This document shows, in pieces, positions 1 through 12,840 of a stretch of 64,000 nt of DNA; positions within the stretch are counted from its first letter, which is position 1; every line of letters begins with the position of its first letter. Where the stretch lies: NCBI RefSeq assembly GCF_037975245.1, contig NC_092564.1, positions 17,843,984 to 17,907,983 on the forward strand, in the 5' to 3' direction. Source of the DNA: Apostichopus japonicus. Lineage: Eukaryota > Echinodermata > Holothuroidea > Aspidochirotida > Stichopodidae. The translations under genes were made by a program, and so were the position numbers. Under the pieces are notes generated by a model. The model worked only from the letters and a program-made list of their open reading frames with translations. It had not been told where the DNA came from and did not search any database.

Positions 1-1323
1 GTTCAACTACGGACAGGAGACGTCGCATTGAAAACGTCCCTCCGACGCTCAAACGACCAGAAAGAATAGACTAATCATAAACGGTTCGTTGGATCAACGT
101 CCGTTCAACTACGGACAGGCGACGTCTCACTGAGAACGTCCCATCGACGCTCAAACGACCAGAAAGAATAGATTAATTATAAACGGTTCGTTAGATCGAC
201 GTCCGTTCAACTACGGACAGGAGACGTCGCATTGAAAACGTCCCTCCGACGCTCAAACGACCAGACAGAATAGACTAATCATAAACGGTTCGTTGTATCG
301 ACGTCCGTTCATCTACGGACAGGCGACGTCGCACTGAAAACGTCCCTCCGACGCTCATACGACCAGTCAGAATAGATTAATCATAAACGGTTCGTTGGAT
401 CCACGTCCGCTTAACTACGGACAGGCGACGTCACACTGAGAACGTCCCATCGACGCTCAAACGACCAGAAAGAATAGACTAATTATAAACGGTTCGTTAG
501 ATCCACGTCCGTTCAACTACGGACAGGAGACGTCGCATTGAAAACGTCCCTCCGACGCTCAAACGACCAGAAAGAATAGACTAATCATAAACGGTTCGTT
601 GGATCGACGTCGGTTCAACTACGGACAGGAGACGTCGCACTGAAAACGTCCCTCCGACGCTCAAACGACCAGTCAGAATAGGTTAATCATAAACGGTTCG
701 TTGGATCCACGTCCGCTCAACTACGGACAGGCGACGTCGCATTGAGAACGTCCCATCGACGCTCAAACGACCAGAAAGAATAGACTAATCATAAACGGTT
801 CGTTGGATCTACGTCCGCTCAACTACGGACAGGCGACGTCGCATTGAGAACGTCCCATCGACGCTCAAACGACCAGAAAGAATAGACTAATCATAAACGG
901 TTCGTTGGATCGACGTCCGTTCAACTACGGACAGGCGACGTCTCACTGAGAACGTCCCATCGACGCTCAAACGACCAGAAAGAATAGATTAATTATAAAC
1001 GGTTCGTTAGATCGACGTCCGTTCAACTACGGACAGGAGACGTCGCATTGAAAACGTCCCTCCGACGCTCAAACGACCAGTCAGAATAGACTAATCATAA
1101 ACGGTTCGTTGGATCCACGTCCGCTCAACTACGGACAGGCGACGTCGCATTGAGAACGTCCCATCGACGCTCAAACGACCAGAAAGAATAGACTAATCAT
1201 AAACGGTTCGTTGGATCTACGTCCGCTCAACTACGGACTGGCGACGTCGCATTGAGAACGTCCCATCGACGCTCAAACGACCGGAAAAATAGACTAATCA
1301 TAAACGGTTCGTTGGATCGACGT
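1..1323. repeat. 102-bp tandem array, left subterminal region of the transposon
   Basis: About 13 head-to-tail copies with a precise 102-bp period: the GTTCAACTACGG block recurs at 1, 103, 205, 307, 409, 511, 613 and onward. Copies differ by a few substitutions (for example GGATC, AGATC or GTATC before the CGACGTC box). Each unit carries several ACGTC or GACGC motifs. There are no spacers between units, so this is a satellite-like array and not a CRISPR array. The array continues past the left window edge. Confidence 0.95.
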
Positions 1324-1640
1324 CGGTTCAACTACGGACAGGCGACGTCGCACGGTAAATGTCTCTCCGACTTAATCATTGATATAGTTGGTTGGATCGA
1401 CGTCGAATGAAGTGTCGACAAGAGACGCCATATTAAACGACGTTAAAACAACAATTCAAAATAGACTAATCATAAACGATTCGTTGGATCGACGTCGGCT
1501 GAACTAGTTCGGTGTTGGAACGGCATTGGCGGTAGAAGTATATAAGCTTCCCTCTTTATACGCTCCAATGACTATCTAGAAATATACTATATCATAAACA
1601 GTTCGTTGGATCGGTGTCGAATCAATTTTGAACAGCGGGC
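1324..1640. repeat. Degenerate inner edge of the 102-bp array
   Basis: Diverged copies of the same unit remain recognisable by the TTCGTTGGATCG box near 1482 and 1604 and by AATAGACTAATCATAAACG near 1464. Decay towards the inside of the element is typical of an array kept homogeneous by unequal exchange in its centre. Confidence 0.8.
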
Positions 1641-4600
1641 GCTTACGTGAATACGTATACCTTCGACGTTTAATACAGTTTATTAATATAACGTAAAATA
1701 AACATTTCGAAATACGTGTATCCGTGACATCCAACTTAACACTGGCAATCATATGCGACTCAGACGAAAGCTGTGAAAGTACCGTCAGTATATACAACAA
1801 CTTCTCGCTTATCATGCCGTTATTAAGGTAAGTAAAACTTAAATGAATCCAATAAAAGGAGACATATTTTCAGTAAAATGACACTATAGAGCAATGTTAA
1901 ACATGTTATCAAGTATATTGCAAATCTACACTCGTTTTCTTCCATAACACTTGCACTGCGAGTGAAAGAAAGAACCATATCTGGTGCAGTAATATTGAGG
2001 TAACGTTTAACTTAAATAATTGATTCGGTCATGGCAGCTCCATATAACAATTATGAATCAAGTAATCGTTTGACGCACTAGAGCATACCTCGTTATACCC
2101 CATCCCATATCCTCACAAACACATCCCCGACTACGCTTTTATAACACTTCCGTAGACAAATGTGCGTCGGCAGCGCTTTCATCTTCTGCTGAGCGAACGT
2201 GAAAGAGGAATGTCAGTTTTCCTAATATGCGCTGTCCAAGACTATGGTAGCGCAGAAGGGACATTGCATTGAACAGTTACCGACTTTTCTAAACCACAAA
2301 CAACGGTAAATTGTCGAGTTGACGAGACGATAACGTCATAAAATTCACAAACTTGGTATTGAATGTTGTTAATTTATTATTAATTTTCTGTAATTTGCTG
2401 AGTCGCACACTGAGTTGCTACTATCTCAAAAATGACAGAAATCGGAAAATGTTGACGAGATAAAGTATCTCCTTCAAGTTTCTGCAAATTGGCAGGTTAC
2501 CAACTTTAACAAAACTACAAATATCTGAAAAATGTTGAGATGGTAACGTGATTCTAGAAATTGCCGTTTTGACCGTACAACCGACGGATCTCGTCAACGG
2601 ATTAATTTTCTGTAATTTGAAGAGTGCCAAACTTTTTCAAAGAAAGTCGGGAAATTAAAAAGAAAATTACTCTTCAATGACTTGACGAATTGCACTATAC
2701 TAATCTCGCGAACATAGCATTATATAATTGCGTTGAATTTTGGTTGCTCCATAGTGGAATTCAGTGTTGTTGCTTGTTCATTTTTTTAATAATATTTACG
2801 AGTTGTAATTGTGCAACACGACACTTTAACGGTGGTCATAAGGGGACATGTCTCACACATTATAGAATAACTCAACTTCTTGCCAAAACTCGTGGTTCTG
2901 TCGGGTACCGACGCTTTCTTGACATGTCTGTCAAAAAGCTTATACCTGTACCATTGGTTTAATTCTAGGTAGACTGGCCACTGTTTAGCCATGTAGTGCC
3001 CCCCCCCCCCCACACACACACACAGAAACACTCATTTATAGGGAGTTTCATCCGCCATTTCCAACATTACAACTCAATTTTAAATTGGAATTAATGTAAA
3101 CAACATAAAAACAGTACGACTCTTTCATACCGTTTTATATTTTCACAGCACAGCAGACTACCCCAACCTCCGCATTAAATCTCATGTATAGGCTGGGTCA
3201 TGTAATGTATGATTAGCCATGACCCATGATAATTGGTCATATAGGCCCAATAATCACGTGCAAATAAACAAAGGGTCAAGTTTTTAATGCTTTAGTATAG
3301 GTCAGGCCCATCTTTTAAGTGTTGCCGAGGCTGAAACTTCTAGAGTGTGGGACCTCCTTTATAGCTACTGGTTATCTGCTAACTTAGGTAGATCAAACAT
3401 AGCTCCTGCGCCAGAATGCGATCTATTTTCGCGGTTATAGAACACTACCGTATTTTATTCTTAAATACGATCGTGCAAATGCCGAACCTGGCTTAAGAAA
3501 TAGAAACAAAATTGACTTCTCGTTCAAAACGGTCTTTTAATGAGTCAACCATTCGGACAATTGAAAATACAAAAGATTACATTTTCTTAGCACAAAGTAC
3601 GTCAGTACAAAACTGTAAACATGCAAAATAAAGCCTACATATAACGTTCGGACATTCGGTGAATTAAAGGCTGTTGACAAAAGGATCCAAACTAAATTAG
3701 AATAAATTACTTCCAAATATTTCTTGTGCAAATAGTGTGAGCTATATCACACTAAAATTTGATAAAGATCTAAGCCTTAATAGCACGATTCTGTAGAGCT
3801 GTTACTGTTGAGTACTTGAAGCAAATTAAATTTTCCTTGACGGGGGGGGGGGGGGTAGTATAGCGATTACATGGGGGAGTGCCTCTTCGACTTGCAAAAT
3901 GTGTGCAAGCAAAAAGTCAAACAAAAGGTTTCATTCGACAATATTTCACACCTGCAACTTTCCATATTACACTACTTGTATAATATTTGGATCAGTATCA
4001 GATCTTTAGTTAATTCTAATTTATTCAGTTTCCGGAAACGGGGACCAAATATGTTACGTGTATCATCCCTTGCTCGTATAACTGATATGAATCCCACACG
4101 TTAGATAAGTCATATATTCCCTTTAGTGCAAACACACGCCCTCACATATTCAACATTGAAGGTTTCCCGCGTAAATATTAACATAAATAATCACTCTCCT
4201 ACACAATGACCGGCTGGTCGAATCGTACGTACGTACAAGTATGATAAGTTGCTGTAATCATACACGTTTTACATGCACGTGTTTGATCTCGCAGCTTGCG
4301 AGGCATGGATTATACATTGTATATATGACAAACATTCCACGTCTAACATACATTAACCGGCCGTTATAGCTATAACAAATTGATCAGCATCAAACAGGGA
4401 TTTGCGGTTACGAGATTTTTCGGAGTACAAGGTTTTTATATAATAAATGCAAAACTAGTGGCAGCGGTCTCAAAAAAACAAAACTGCCAAGAATTCGATA
4501 TAATTTGTGGAAAATAAGGACCTTGCTCTGTATACTTATGTTGTTATACTATGTATTGCCTATAGGCTCAGATTTATTTACCAACCTAGTGTATGCTGTT

Positions 4601-5208
4601 GTATATACTGCACAGGCGGTAGGATGTTATAGCCTAGGCCTTGTCTGTTTTTTGTTGATTCCTCGAATTAAGTTATATCCTATACTGGAGTATAGCAGAA
4701 ACTGAAATGATAACGTCCTCATTGTGTTCCTCTTTATGAAGTCGGACAAGGCCTAGACGTAGGAGGTCAATTTTATTTTTTCAAACATTAAAAGGCTAGG
4801 GCCTAGGTCTATTCTTCGAACGGTATAACAATAAAGGTAAATAATTGAGCTTAGGCCCAGGGGTTGCTACAATTTTCGTCCCACTCCCAGTTTCAAACTG
4901 CCCCAAGCTAGGATCACCCCCCCCCCTCCTATATCGTATTCTTAAACATTACCAAAAAAGGCACCAAAAGTGGTTTTTACCATATTCGATACTATCCTAG
5001 ACTAGAGGCTAGTTCACAATCCCAAAGAAGAGAATGCCCAGGGACACTGGGATATTAATTTAACAATAACAGTTTAGGAAAGACAAAATCCCCACACCTG
5101 TCTTGAATACTCAATATAGTTCCCTCTGAGACTAAGAGGATATTTTAGGCCAGTTGAGCACAACTGCCCGTAGCTTAAGTCTCGAATTTTCAACATTTCT
5201 TCTTTGCT
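1641..5208. other. Non-coding leader region of the transposon
   Basis: I see no supported gene here; the short reading frames look random. Visible structure: a direct repeat of an ATTAATTTTCTGTAATTTG block (near 2378 and 2602), a 9-bp hairpin arm pair TGGGTCATG/CATGACCCA at about 3193-3225, a C12 plus CA microsatellite near 3001-3024, and a G13 run near 3842-3854. It probably holds the transposase promoter and 5' UTR, but no promoter element can be named. Confidence 0.5.
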
Positions 5209-7278
5209 ATGGCTTATGTAAAACCAATATCGTATTGGAAAATAAGACGTAATGTACAATTTCAACTAAAGCACCACCCCTATCTAAAAATAGATAAGAG
5301 TAAAGTTCCTAAACAGATTCAAGAGCCCAGCAACTTAGACATTCCAGTCACAAATACTGCACTAAATTTTACTTCTAGCCCCACAGTATCACAAACAGGC
5401 CATGACAATGTTAGGCTTAGCACTAGGCCTTCTGAAAGCAAACACCTCTTCAACAATACATTAAACAATCCTGGAGTTACCCACAGGCCGAGTAGTAATT
5501 CTGAAAGTGAATTTGAAGAGCTTTCACAATGTTCTAGTAGCCAGTCAGATGTTGATGAAATGAGCCTCTCTGATCAGTTGGGGGAATGGGCTACATCAAA
5601 CAACATATCACAAACAGCAGTATCTAGTTTGTTAAACATTTTAAAACCATACCACATTGATTTGCCAAAGGATCCAAGATCACTTCTAAAGCCCATTAAA
5701 GACATTTCTTTTGAAAACATAGCAGGGGGCAAGTACTATCACTTTGGCATTGCTAACTACATTAAATCAAAAATGCAGTTATCACAGCCATGTAAAGAAT
5801 CTATCTCAATTAAAATTAACATTGATGGTCTACCCCTGTTTCGCAGTTCAAATATGCAGTTCTGGCCAATTTTGGGGATCACTGATCAAATTTTTGACAG
5901 TACACCATTTCCAATTGGAATATTTTCTGGAATGTCGAAACCATCTCCAGTTAATGAATTCTTAAAACCATTAATTGACGAGGTTACAAGTCTCGAAGAA
6001 CATGGTATTGAGCATTGTGGGGCAAAATACCAATTTTCAATATCTGCTGTTATTTGTGATGCCCCGGCTCGTGCCTTAATAAAGCGTGTAAAAGGGCATT
6101 CCTCCTACAAAGGCTGTGATCGGTGCATACAAACTGGAACTTGGATGGGAAAAATGGTGTACAAAGAAAGTGCAGATAGTTTAAGAACTGACGAAAGTTT
6201 CCAACAAATGCTTGACGAAGATCACCACCTTGAACAATCTCCATTTTCATCTACTTCTATAGGATTAGTTTCCCAATTTCCATTAGATTATATGCATCTG
6301 GTGTGTCTGGGTGTTACTCGTAAACTGCTGGGTTTGTGGATGAAAGGTCCGCTCAAAACTAGAATGCCAACCAGAGTGATCAATGCAATTTCTGAGAAGA
6401 TGATTTCACTTAGAGAGTTCATGCCAAGAGAGTTTTCAAGAAAACCTAGATCACTCCGAGAAGTTGATAGATGGAAGGCTACGGAGTTCCGTCAATTCTT
6501 AGTCTACACTGGTCCATTAGTCCTTTCTAGCCAAATACCAGTGAACCTTTACCACAACTTCATGCTGCTTTCCGTTGCAGTTCAAATTCTGTTGTCACCA
6601 AGGCTTTGTAACCAATCATCATTGATTGATTATTCTGAAGAATTATTAAAACTGTTTGTTGCACATTTCTCCAAATTGTATGGCAAGGAAATGGTAGTGT
6701 ACAATGTACATTGTTTGCTTCATCTTGCTGATGATGCACATAAATATGGTCCACTAGATAATGTTTCTGCATTTCCATTTGAAAGTTATTTGGGCACATT
6801 GAAGAAAATGGTGAAAAAGCCATCACTGCCACTGCGGCAAGTAGTTGGGCATCTGTTGAGAAAGGGGGAAATTCAGAAAAGCATGAAGAACAATGAGTAC
6901 ACTATCCTCAAACAAGAACATTCAAATGGGCCAGTGCCAGAAGGACATTTAGCTATGTCACAGTATGCCTACTTTTATCACAAAGATTTGAATGTCCATA
7001 TAACTCTTTGCACTGGGGACAATTGTGTTCAAATAGGGAATGATGTGTGCCTAGTGCAAAACTTTTTTGTTACCAATGATGATTTGTATGTGGTTTATCG
7101 ATCATTCACTCACAAGGAAAATTATTTTAGCTATCCTTGTGAATCAAAGTGTATAGGAATTTTACAAGTTGACAGTATAAGTGAAAATCTACAGGTATCA
7201 CATTCGAGGGAAATTTTCAAAAAATATGTACTTTTACCGCATAGAAATTGGTTCATTGCTATGCCTATCCTTCATTAA
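5209..7278 (+). CDS. Tnp2-like transposase of a CACTA/EnSpm element
   Basis: One open exon of 689 codons. The N-terminal ~130 residues are Ser/Asn-rich and probably disordered. The core begins near residue 150. The block INIDGLPLFRSS has Asp at 206, followed by FWPILG; this motif is typical of invertebrate tnp2-family proteins as I know them. VICDAPARALI has Asp 284, a CDRC zinc-knuckle pair sits at Cys 303/306, LDYMHLVCLGV has Asp 360 and His 363, and FPFESYLG has Glu 525. These acidic residues are candidates for the DDE/D catalytic set, but I cannot assign them without alignment. Role: cutting and joining the CACTA/TAGTG ends. The start is a genuine ATG; an upstream non-coding exon is possible because a pyrimidine-rich stretch precedes it. 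There is no internal stop or frameshift. Confidence 0.85.
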   Translation: MAYVKPISYWKIRRNVQFQLKHHPYLKIDKSKVPKQIQEPSNLDIPVTNTALNFTSSPTVSQTGHDNVRLSTRPSESKHLFNNTLNNPGVTHRPSSNSESEFEELSQCSSSQSDVDEMSLSDQLGEWATSNNISQTAVSSLLNILKPYHIDLPKDPRSLLKPIKDISFENIAGGKYYHFGIANYIKSKMQLSQPCKESISIKINIDGLPLFRSSNMQFWPILGITDQIFDSTPFPIGIFSGMSKPSPVNEFLKPLIDEVTSLEEHGIEHCGAKYQFSISAVICDAPARALIKRVKGHSSYKGCDRCIQTGTWMGKMVYKESADSLRTDESFQQMLDEDHHLEQSPFSSTSIGLVSQFPLDYMHLVCLGVTRKLLGLWMKGPLKTRMPTRVINAISEKMISLREFMPREFSRKPRSLREVDRWKATEFRQFLVYTGPLVLSSQIPVNLYHNFMLLSVAVQILLSPRLCNQSSLIDYSEELLKLFVAHFSKLYGKEMVVYNVHCLLHLADDAHKYGPLDNVSAFPFESYLGTLKKMVKKPSLPLRQVVGHLLRKGEIQKSMKNNEYTILKQEHSNGPVPEGHLAMSQYAYFYHKDLNVHITLCTGDNCVQIGNDVCLVQNFFVTNDDLYVVYRSFTHKENYFSYPCESKCIGILQVDSISENLQVSHSREIFKKYVLLPHRNWFIAMPILH

Positions 7279-7421
7279 AGAGCAAGTTTATATTAAGGAG
7301 ACTTCAGGCCAGTTACTGTTAGTTTAAGTTTAATGTTAAATACATTTTAACACTTCATTTACTTACATATATGATCATCACTTTAACATAAATTAGAAAA
7401 ATTATATTATTCAATCTTAGC

Positions 7422-10400
7422 ATGGACCCATTGTATCACATTGTGGAGTTTACGGACTCTAAGGAGATAGCCATCATCAATGAGAAATGGATGGTTTCTG
7501 AGGGTACTTGTTTGTGGCCCCCCTTCAAATCTTCAGCAAGTTTGGCAAAGGCTCTGAAGACTACCACAGAGCCCGAGACAAGTTGGAAGGCTTTTAAAAT
7601 AAGAAAACTATATGCAACAAGTAAGTAAAAATTATGTTAAATATAATTGAAGGGTGTGTCTTCATACTCTCTATTTGCCCCCATTTCTAAGTACTGGTTT
7701 TAATACTTGTTGCTAATATGCTACACAGCCCAGCCCAGAAGTTTGAGATGAAATGTTGGAGAACAGTAATAAATTAATGCAGTAACTACCATTGAACGCA
7801 CTGTTTCACCACGATGGGCTATGAACTCACAAGTGCTCTGTCCAGTGGTTACCTAATCTATAAGGACCCCCTCCCCCCCCCCCACCCTGTCTCATGCCCT
7901 TTGTTTATCCTTCTCATTTTGGCTGGGTTATCCAACTGTTTCCTGATATTTTTCAATTTACCAAGGAATAAAATAAAAATGTAACTTCACAAATTCAAAG
8001 TAAAGGTATTCAAATACATTTGGCATATTTTATATTATTCCATACAGATTCATATGACAAGGCAGTTTCCAAACTAAGGCAGGCTGAAGATGAGTCAGAC
8101 CTGCAGACAGGAGATGAGGAAGTAACCATAGGAAGAAAACGAAAGTAAGTCCCAACACAGCAAAAAGACTGATAGAGTCACACATGTATACAAAGCAGTG
8201 AAGCACCAAAGTATAATTATCACCAAGTTTCTCTTTTCAACTGGGGTGGGAGGGTGATTTGTTAGCGTAAAAGTGGTCAAAGTAAGATAGATTTTAGGTT
8301 ATCATTATTGTATTATGGTAATTTAATTTTTTTATTTTATTGCAGACCTAATCAACGTTATATGGTTGAAAGCTCGAGTGATGAGGAGTTTCCTGCCTCA
8401 CCAAAGCGACCCAGACCACCATCATTGCCATCAACTTCAACACCTGTAACTCCGCTTGCTCTATCTCCTGCCCCACCGCGCTCTCCAACCCCACCTTGCT
8501 TCCCCAACCAAACTTTGGACAATAGTGCAGCCTCTTCTTTCCATTGCCCTGGTAATTTTCTTTTAACTCTTTTCAATTATTTGCAAGCATTGTACATTAG
8601 CTCTATTGATTTACAGAATTTTCAGCTTCATTAAATTAAAGCAATTGACACATGTTTGAATTGTTTCAATTAAAACCAGAATGCAAAATGCATTGAGGTT
8701 TCGATGACTTCAATGCACTAGACTTCTGCTTGTTAGTATATAACCAGAACTAGCTGTTACAATAACACTATGGCATGCTAACACAGGTCAGTCTGTACGT
8801 GGTTATACACACCTCCATCAAAAACAGTAGGGTTCTTGTACTCAATGTTATGAATCCGCACACCAAGTATTACAAACCAAACCAAATCGCTAATAACTTT
8901 GCACATTAAGGTTGCAGAGGAGTCCACTTATGGACAATTTAGATTGGAATACGCCCACGAAACTTGAAAGAATCAACTTGAAAGAAGCTAACACAGGTCA
9001 CTGGAGGTCAACCTGAGGTCAAAGGTCACCCAAATGCAGGTCGACTATTGTATTACAATAGCGTAACTCCCAACCTTGATGGACATTTGGTTCTCAAGTT
9101 ATTGCAAAAATACTAGTTTTTGACCCCTGATTGACCTTTGTTGACATTGGATCACATGACTGTTATGTTTTGAAACAATCCCTTACCCCATTCACAACTA
9201 GTCCCAAAATATCAACCTTGTTGGAACCTGTCAATGGTAGTTTCACAAGTTGAGAAAAACTAGGCCAACATTACAGCCAACTCCATGAAGTGAAAACAAA
9301 TCTCAAGTTCACAGGTGCTTGACCTAGTTTCTCCTTGGCAGCTGGCCAAGAAATGTTTTGAAATTCGTGGTACCTGTGCAACTTACATCCAACCAGAACT
9401 ACCAATGATCTACAAATATTTTCTAGAGAAGGCATGCTTCGCCATTCAAATGCACTATTCCATCAAAATCACATCAACTTTTTAGCAAAATATCCATACG
9501 GATGAGTGACAAGTGTTGCAGTAGCTCTAGCACTTTTATATATCTATGGTCTGCAAGCAAGCCTTGGAAGACACTGTTTTACACACACACACACATGTAT
9601 GTAGCTATGTACATAGTAATTCAGGACTTCTAGCGACACACTTAAGTCAATGGGGATATTGTCGCGAGTTCGGATTCAAATCTACGGATGCCCGTAAGAT
9701 CATTTTCAATTGTCAATAGGCTCTCCTATTCTTATGAGGCGAATCGCCCATGTCATCTACTTATTAGGCTGGACGATGGGAGATACCTATATTATGAAAA
9801 GGTATGAAAAAAGTTGACCCCTGGTGACCCTAAATGACCTTCGACATCCACCAAAAACGATAGGCTTTTTGTACTTAATGTGGTCAACCTACATACCAAA
9901 TATGAAATCAATCCAAGCTTTGCTTCTTGAGATATCATGTTTACAAGCTTCTCACTATTTGACCCCTGGTGACCTTAAATGACCTCTGACCTACACCAAA
10001 AACAATAGGCTTCTTGTACTCAATAAGGTACTCCTATGTACCAAATATGAGAACTGTCCAAGCTTCCCTTCTTGAGATATCGTGTTTACAAGCTGGGCGT
10101 CACAAACGCACACACACACGCATGATTGTAAATGTTACGATTATCATCGAAACCAAAAATGCTAAGGTATGAAGACAAAGTAATATTTGTTACTATTTAA
10201 TATTATTTATTTATATTCTTGTGAATTGTTATTTATTATTAAATTGATGCTAAATATGCAACAACAAAAAATGAAAGACCTAATGTACAGTATAATTTTT
10301 AAGGGAACACAGTTTTACTATGACACATGGAGTTTATAGGAATGTAACTAAGTTTATTTTGTTGTTGTCAACTTTTATTAGATTTTGAAAAAAGGGTAAT

Positions 10401-12064
10401 CTCGATGCTGACGGAGATTAAGGCGGAGGTTCAGCACAACAAGTTGCTGCTAAAAACACTGACTGAGGCAAACGTCCTACCAGAGAGTGAAGAAGACGAT
10501 TGGCTAAATGAATTTCCTCTAAAGTCCCTTGAAGGTATAACTTCTTTGGAGGAAAAACTTAAAAATGACACAGGATCAAGGAAAAAACTGGTAAGAAATG
10601 TTTTTTGTGTGTTTTTGATTGCACGTTTTTAAAGAAACCAGTAGTGTAAGCGTTCTATGATTGAGTTTTAGACTAAATGTAACTTGCTGTAATTTCGTGC
10701 TCCATCAATTTGTAATATAAAGTTAATGAAAACCTTTTCACAGCCATATTAAATAGACATATGATGCTATGTGGTCTATAAGTCTCATATTTCAACCCAA
10801 GTTATAAGTGTAGATGGCACAGTTTAAAATTTGCTCTATGAGCCTTATAATTGCATATTGCTTTAAAAATTGCACTACTCTTTTTTCAACTGGGAGTGGT
10901 AGGAGTCTTACAGTTTTAAACAATCTTGCCAAACTCTTAGATACTTATGCACCCAGTGACCCCACTCCTGTCATACGTGGTATGTCATAAGTCATACCTC
11001 TATCTGAGATATATTTGCATTATTTTTTTGAAAAAATTGTATCTCTGTTAACTACATACATTTTGAAATATATTACTTTTTAATTATACTTCTTGTAGTA
11101 ATGTTTACCAAATACATATTTTTAGAAAATAAATTAATTACAACTAATGTAATACTAATAGTAGTGTGGTGGTAAATAACAAGTAAACAATTCATAACTT
11201 ATTACAACTGGATAACATAAACTTTGTTCCTTAATAAATTTCATTTTTTTTTCGCAATCACCTCCTTATATAGGTCCAGAAGCTGTCTATGATAGGTGGG
11301 ACCAACTTGGATAGTAGTGTGAGAAGGATTTTATCATTCCTAATGAGCAGTGCCTTGGCCACAAAATTCAACTGGTTAGGCAGGGGGAGTGCCGAAAAGA
11401 AAGCCTTTTCTACCCTTCTTCTGAAAGATTTGATTTTTAGTAAGTATACAAATGCCTATAATAAAAAAAATAAAATCGTCCCAGTTGTTCAAATGGTATA
11501 TATACTGTGACAAACTAACAGTGCTTCAATGATGCATCATGTAACATGTAGAAAAGCTTCACACTGAACTACACACAAACATTATGCATTGTATACATCT
11601 TTCCCAAAAGGCCAAGGCCCATATTTTAACCATCAAGCAACTTTGTGTAGATTGAATGGTTTTGTCAGACTGCAATGTGTGACTGTAATTCATATAAGAT
11701 AATGTACTCATCTTTGCAAAGCGCTGAGCAGAGCAGTAAAATTGGACCAAGTTGATAAGTATCATCAATGCCCTCCAATCATTTGGGATGAGACTTGCCT
11801 GAAATAAACAACATAATATCAATTAAGCCATGCGGTCAGTCATTAGATTACATTTTCTCTTGGTTTATTCATGTGATTATACTTATAATTGCTCTTCGTT
11901 TTTTCCTATTGTCCCTAGGGGCCATCTCAAGAAACCCTTTGACAAAAACAGCAACCCAGTCACAGGTGGAAGCAGTCATTAAATTATGGCTAAAACATGC
12001 TGCAGACCGGACTGGTGCCCGCAAGGACAGGCAGGCACAACAGCCAGATTGTCAGCTTGATTAA
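7422..12064 (+). CDS. DUF4806-type protein, second gene of the transposon (6 exons)
   Basis: Exons joined by GT-AG signals with consistent phases: 7422-7620, 8048-8144, 8346-8551, 10382-10590, 11274-11439, 11919-12064; 1023 nt, 340 aa. The N-terminal ~85 residues begin MDPLYHIVEF and form a small compact region rich in Trp and Lys. The middle is acidic then Pro/Ser-rich with a basic patch (GRKRK, PKRPRPP), a probable nuclear localisation signal and linker. The C-terminal part (exons 4-6) includes a helical stretch after DFEKRV, then FPLKSLEGITSLEEKL, RRILSFLMSS and a final helix ending KLWLKHAADR. This order matches the DUF4806 proteins often found next to tnp2-like transposases in animals (recalled). 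It lies 143 bp downstream of the transposase on the same strand. Inference: it does the job of plant TnpA, binding subterminal repeats. No function is proven. Confidence 0.8.
8813..10130 (+). repeat. Diverged interspersed repeat family B inside intron 3 of the DUF4806 gene
   Basis: Two clear copies are adjacent (about 9804-9955 and 9955-10130), sharing GACCCCTGGTGACC, CACCAAAAACRATAGGCTT, TTGTACT and CTTGAGATATCRTGTTTACA. A more diverged copy covers about 8813-8920 (CATCAAAAACAGTAGGGTTC). Inverted copies occur at 42880-43130. This explains why the intron is 1.8 kb while the others are short. The family is not identified. Confidence 0.75.
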
Positions 12065-12629
12065 AGTCAAATACTTTAAATTCAACATAAGCCTAGATCA
12101 TCTTTCCATTATCAATATCAAGACTGCTTTCCCATTGTTTAACTTTAGTGTGACACTTTTGAACTGTCATTAAACTGTTCCTTTCACTTAACATGCCTTG
12201 TAAATAGTAATGGCTATATTATAGTCTTCTAACACATTTTGAAGACTATAGCAGTAAAAGTAATCAGTAAAAAAATCTTGCAGGGTCTACATCCTTGCAT
12301 CAAATGCAATTCCATTCTCCTAGTGAAAGATATTTTATTACAATTCAAAGTAGTCCTTAGCCTCATATCAGCCCAAAGTGCCTGCATGACATATAAACTA
12401 CATGCTGGAGCCTGGTGGTATTCTGTTTGCTTCCTGGTTCCTCCAGTGCCTTTCCCAGAGGATGGTGCTACTTTTTTTCTTACAAATTAAGAGTGCTTAA
12501 ATACAAAATGGTGAGTTATTATATAAGATTGGTAGTGACCAGAAGCCATTCTGGCAATTTTCTTATCCCACCATACTTTTGGTGACTATTATCAAGTTAC
12601 CACCCCCAGTTTAAAAGTAGTCTGCATAG

Positions 12630-12840
12630 GCCCCAAATTATAGCACTTTATAATTGCTAGACATTTTCAAAAAGTATTTTCCTGGAGGTCGTTATTCTCC
12701 AAATTGTTCTCGGACATTTTCTTAATGAACACCCAAGACGAAAGAATTTCTCAGTGGGGTAAATTTCTTCGAAGGCGGTAATAAAAACAATTTAAGAATT
12801 ATGACCAAAAGTGACCATATTTAAATTTCTGGCATAATTC
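12630..12840 (+). repeat. Dispersed repeat family A, copy 1
   Basis: Shares the blocks GGCCCCAAA or GGCC, GCTAGACATTTTCAAAA, TTTTCCTGG and GTGACCATATTTAAATTTCT, in the same order, with 19690-19910, and shorter blocks with 47430-47500 and (inverted) 60541-60690. It lies downstream of the DUF4806 stop, inside the transposon. Confidence 0.55.

Noticed and set aside
1-1323. CRISPR-like array
   Set aside because: The 102-bp units are contiguous with no unique spacers, the context is eukaryotic and there are no cas genes. It is a tandem satellite.
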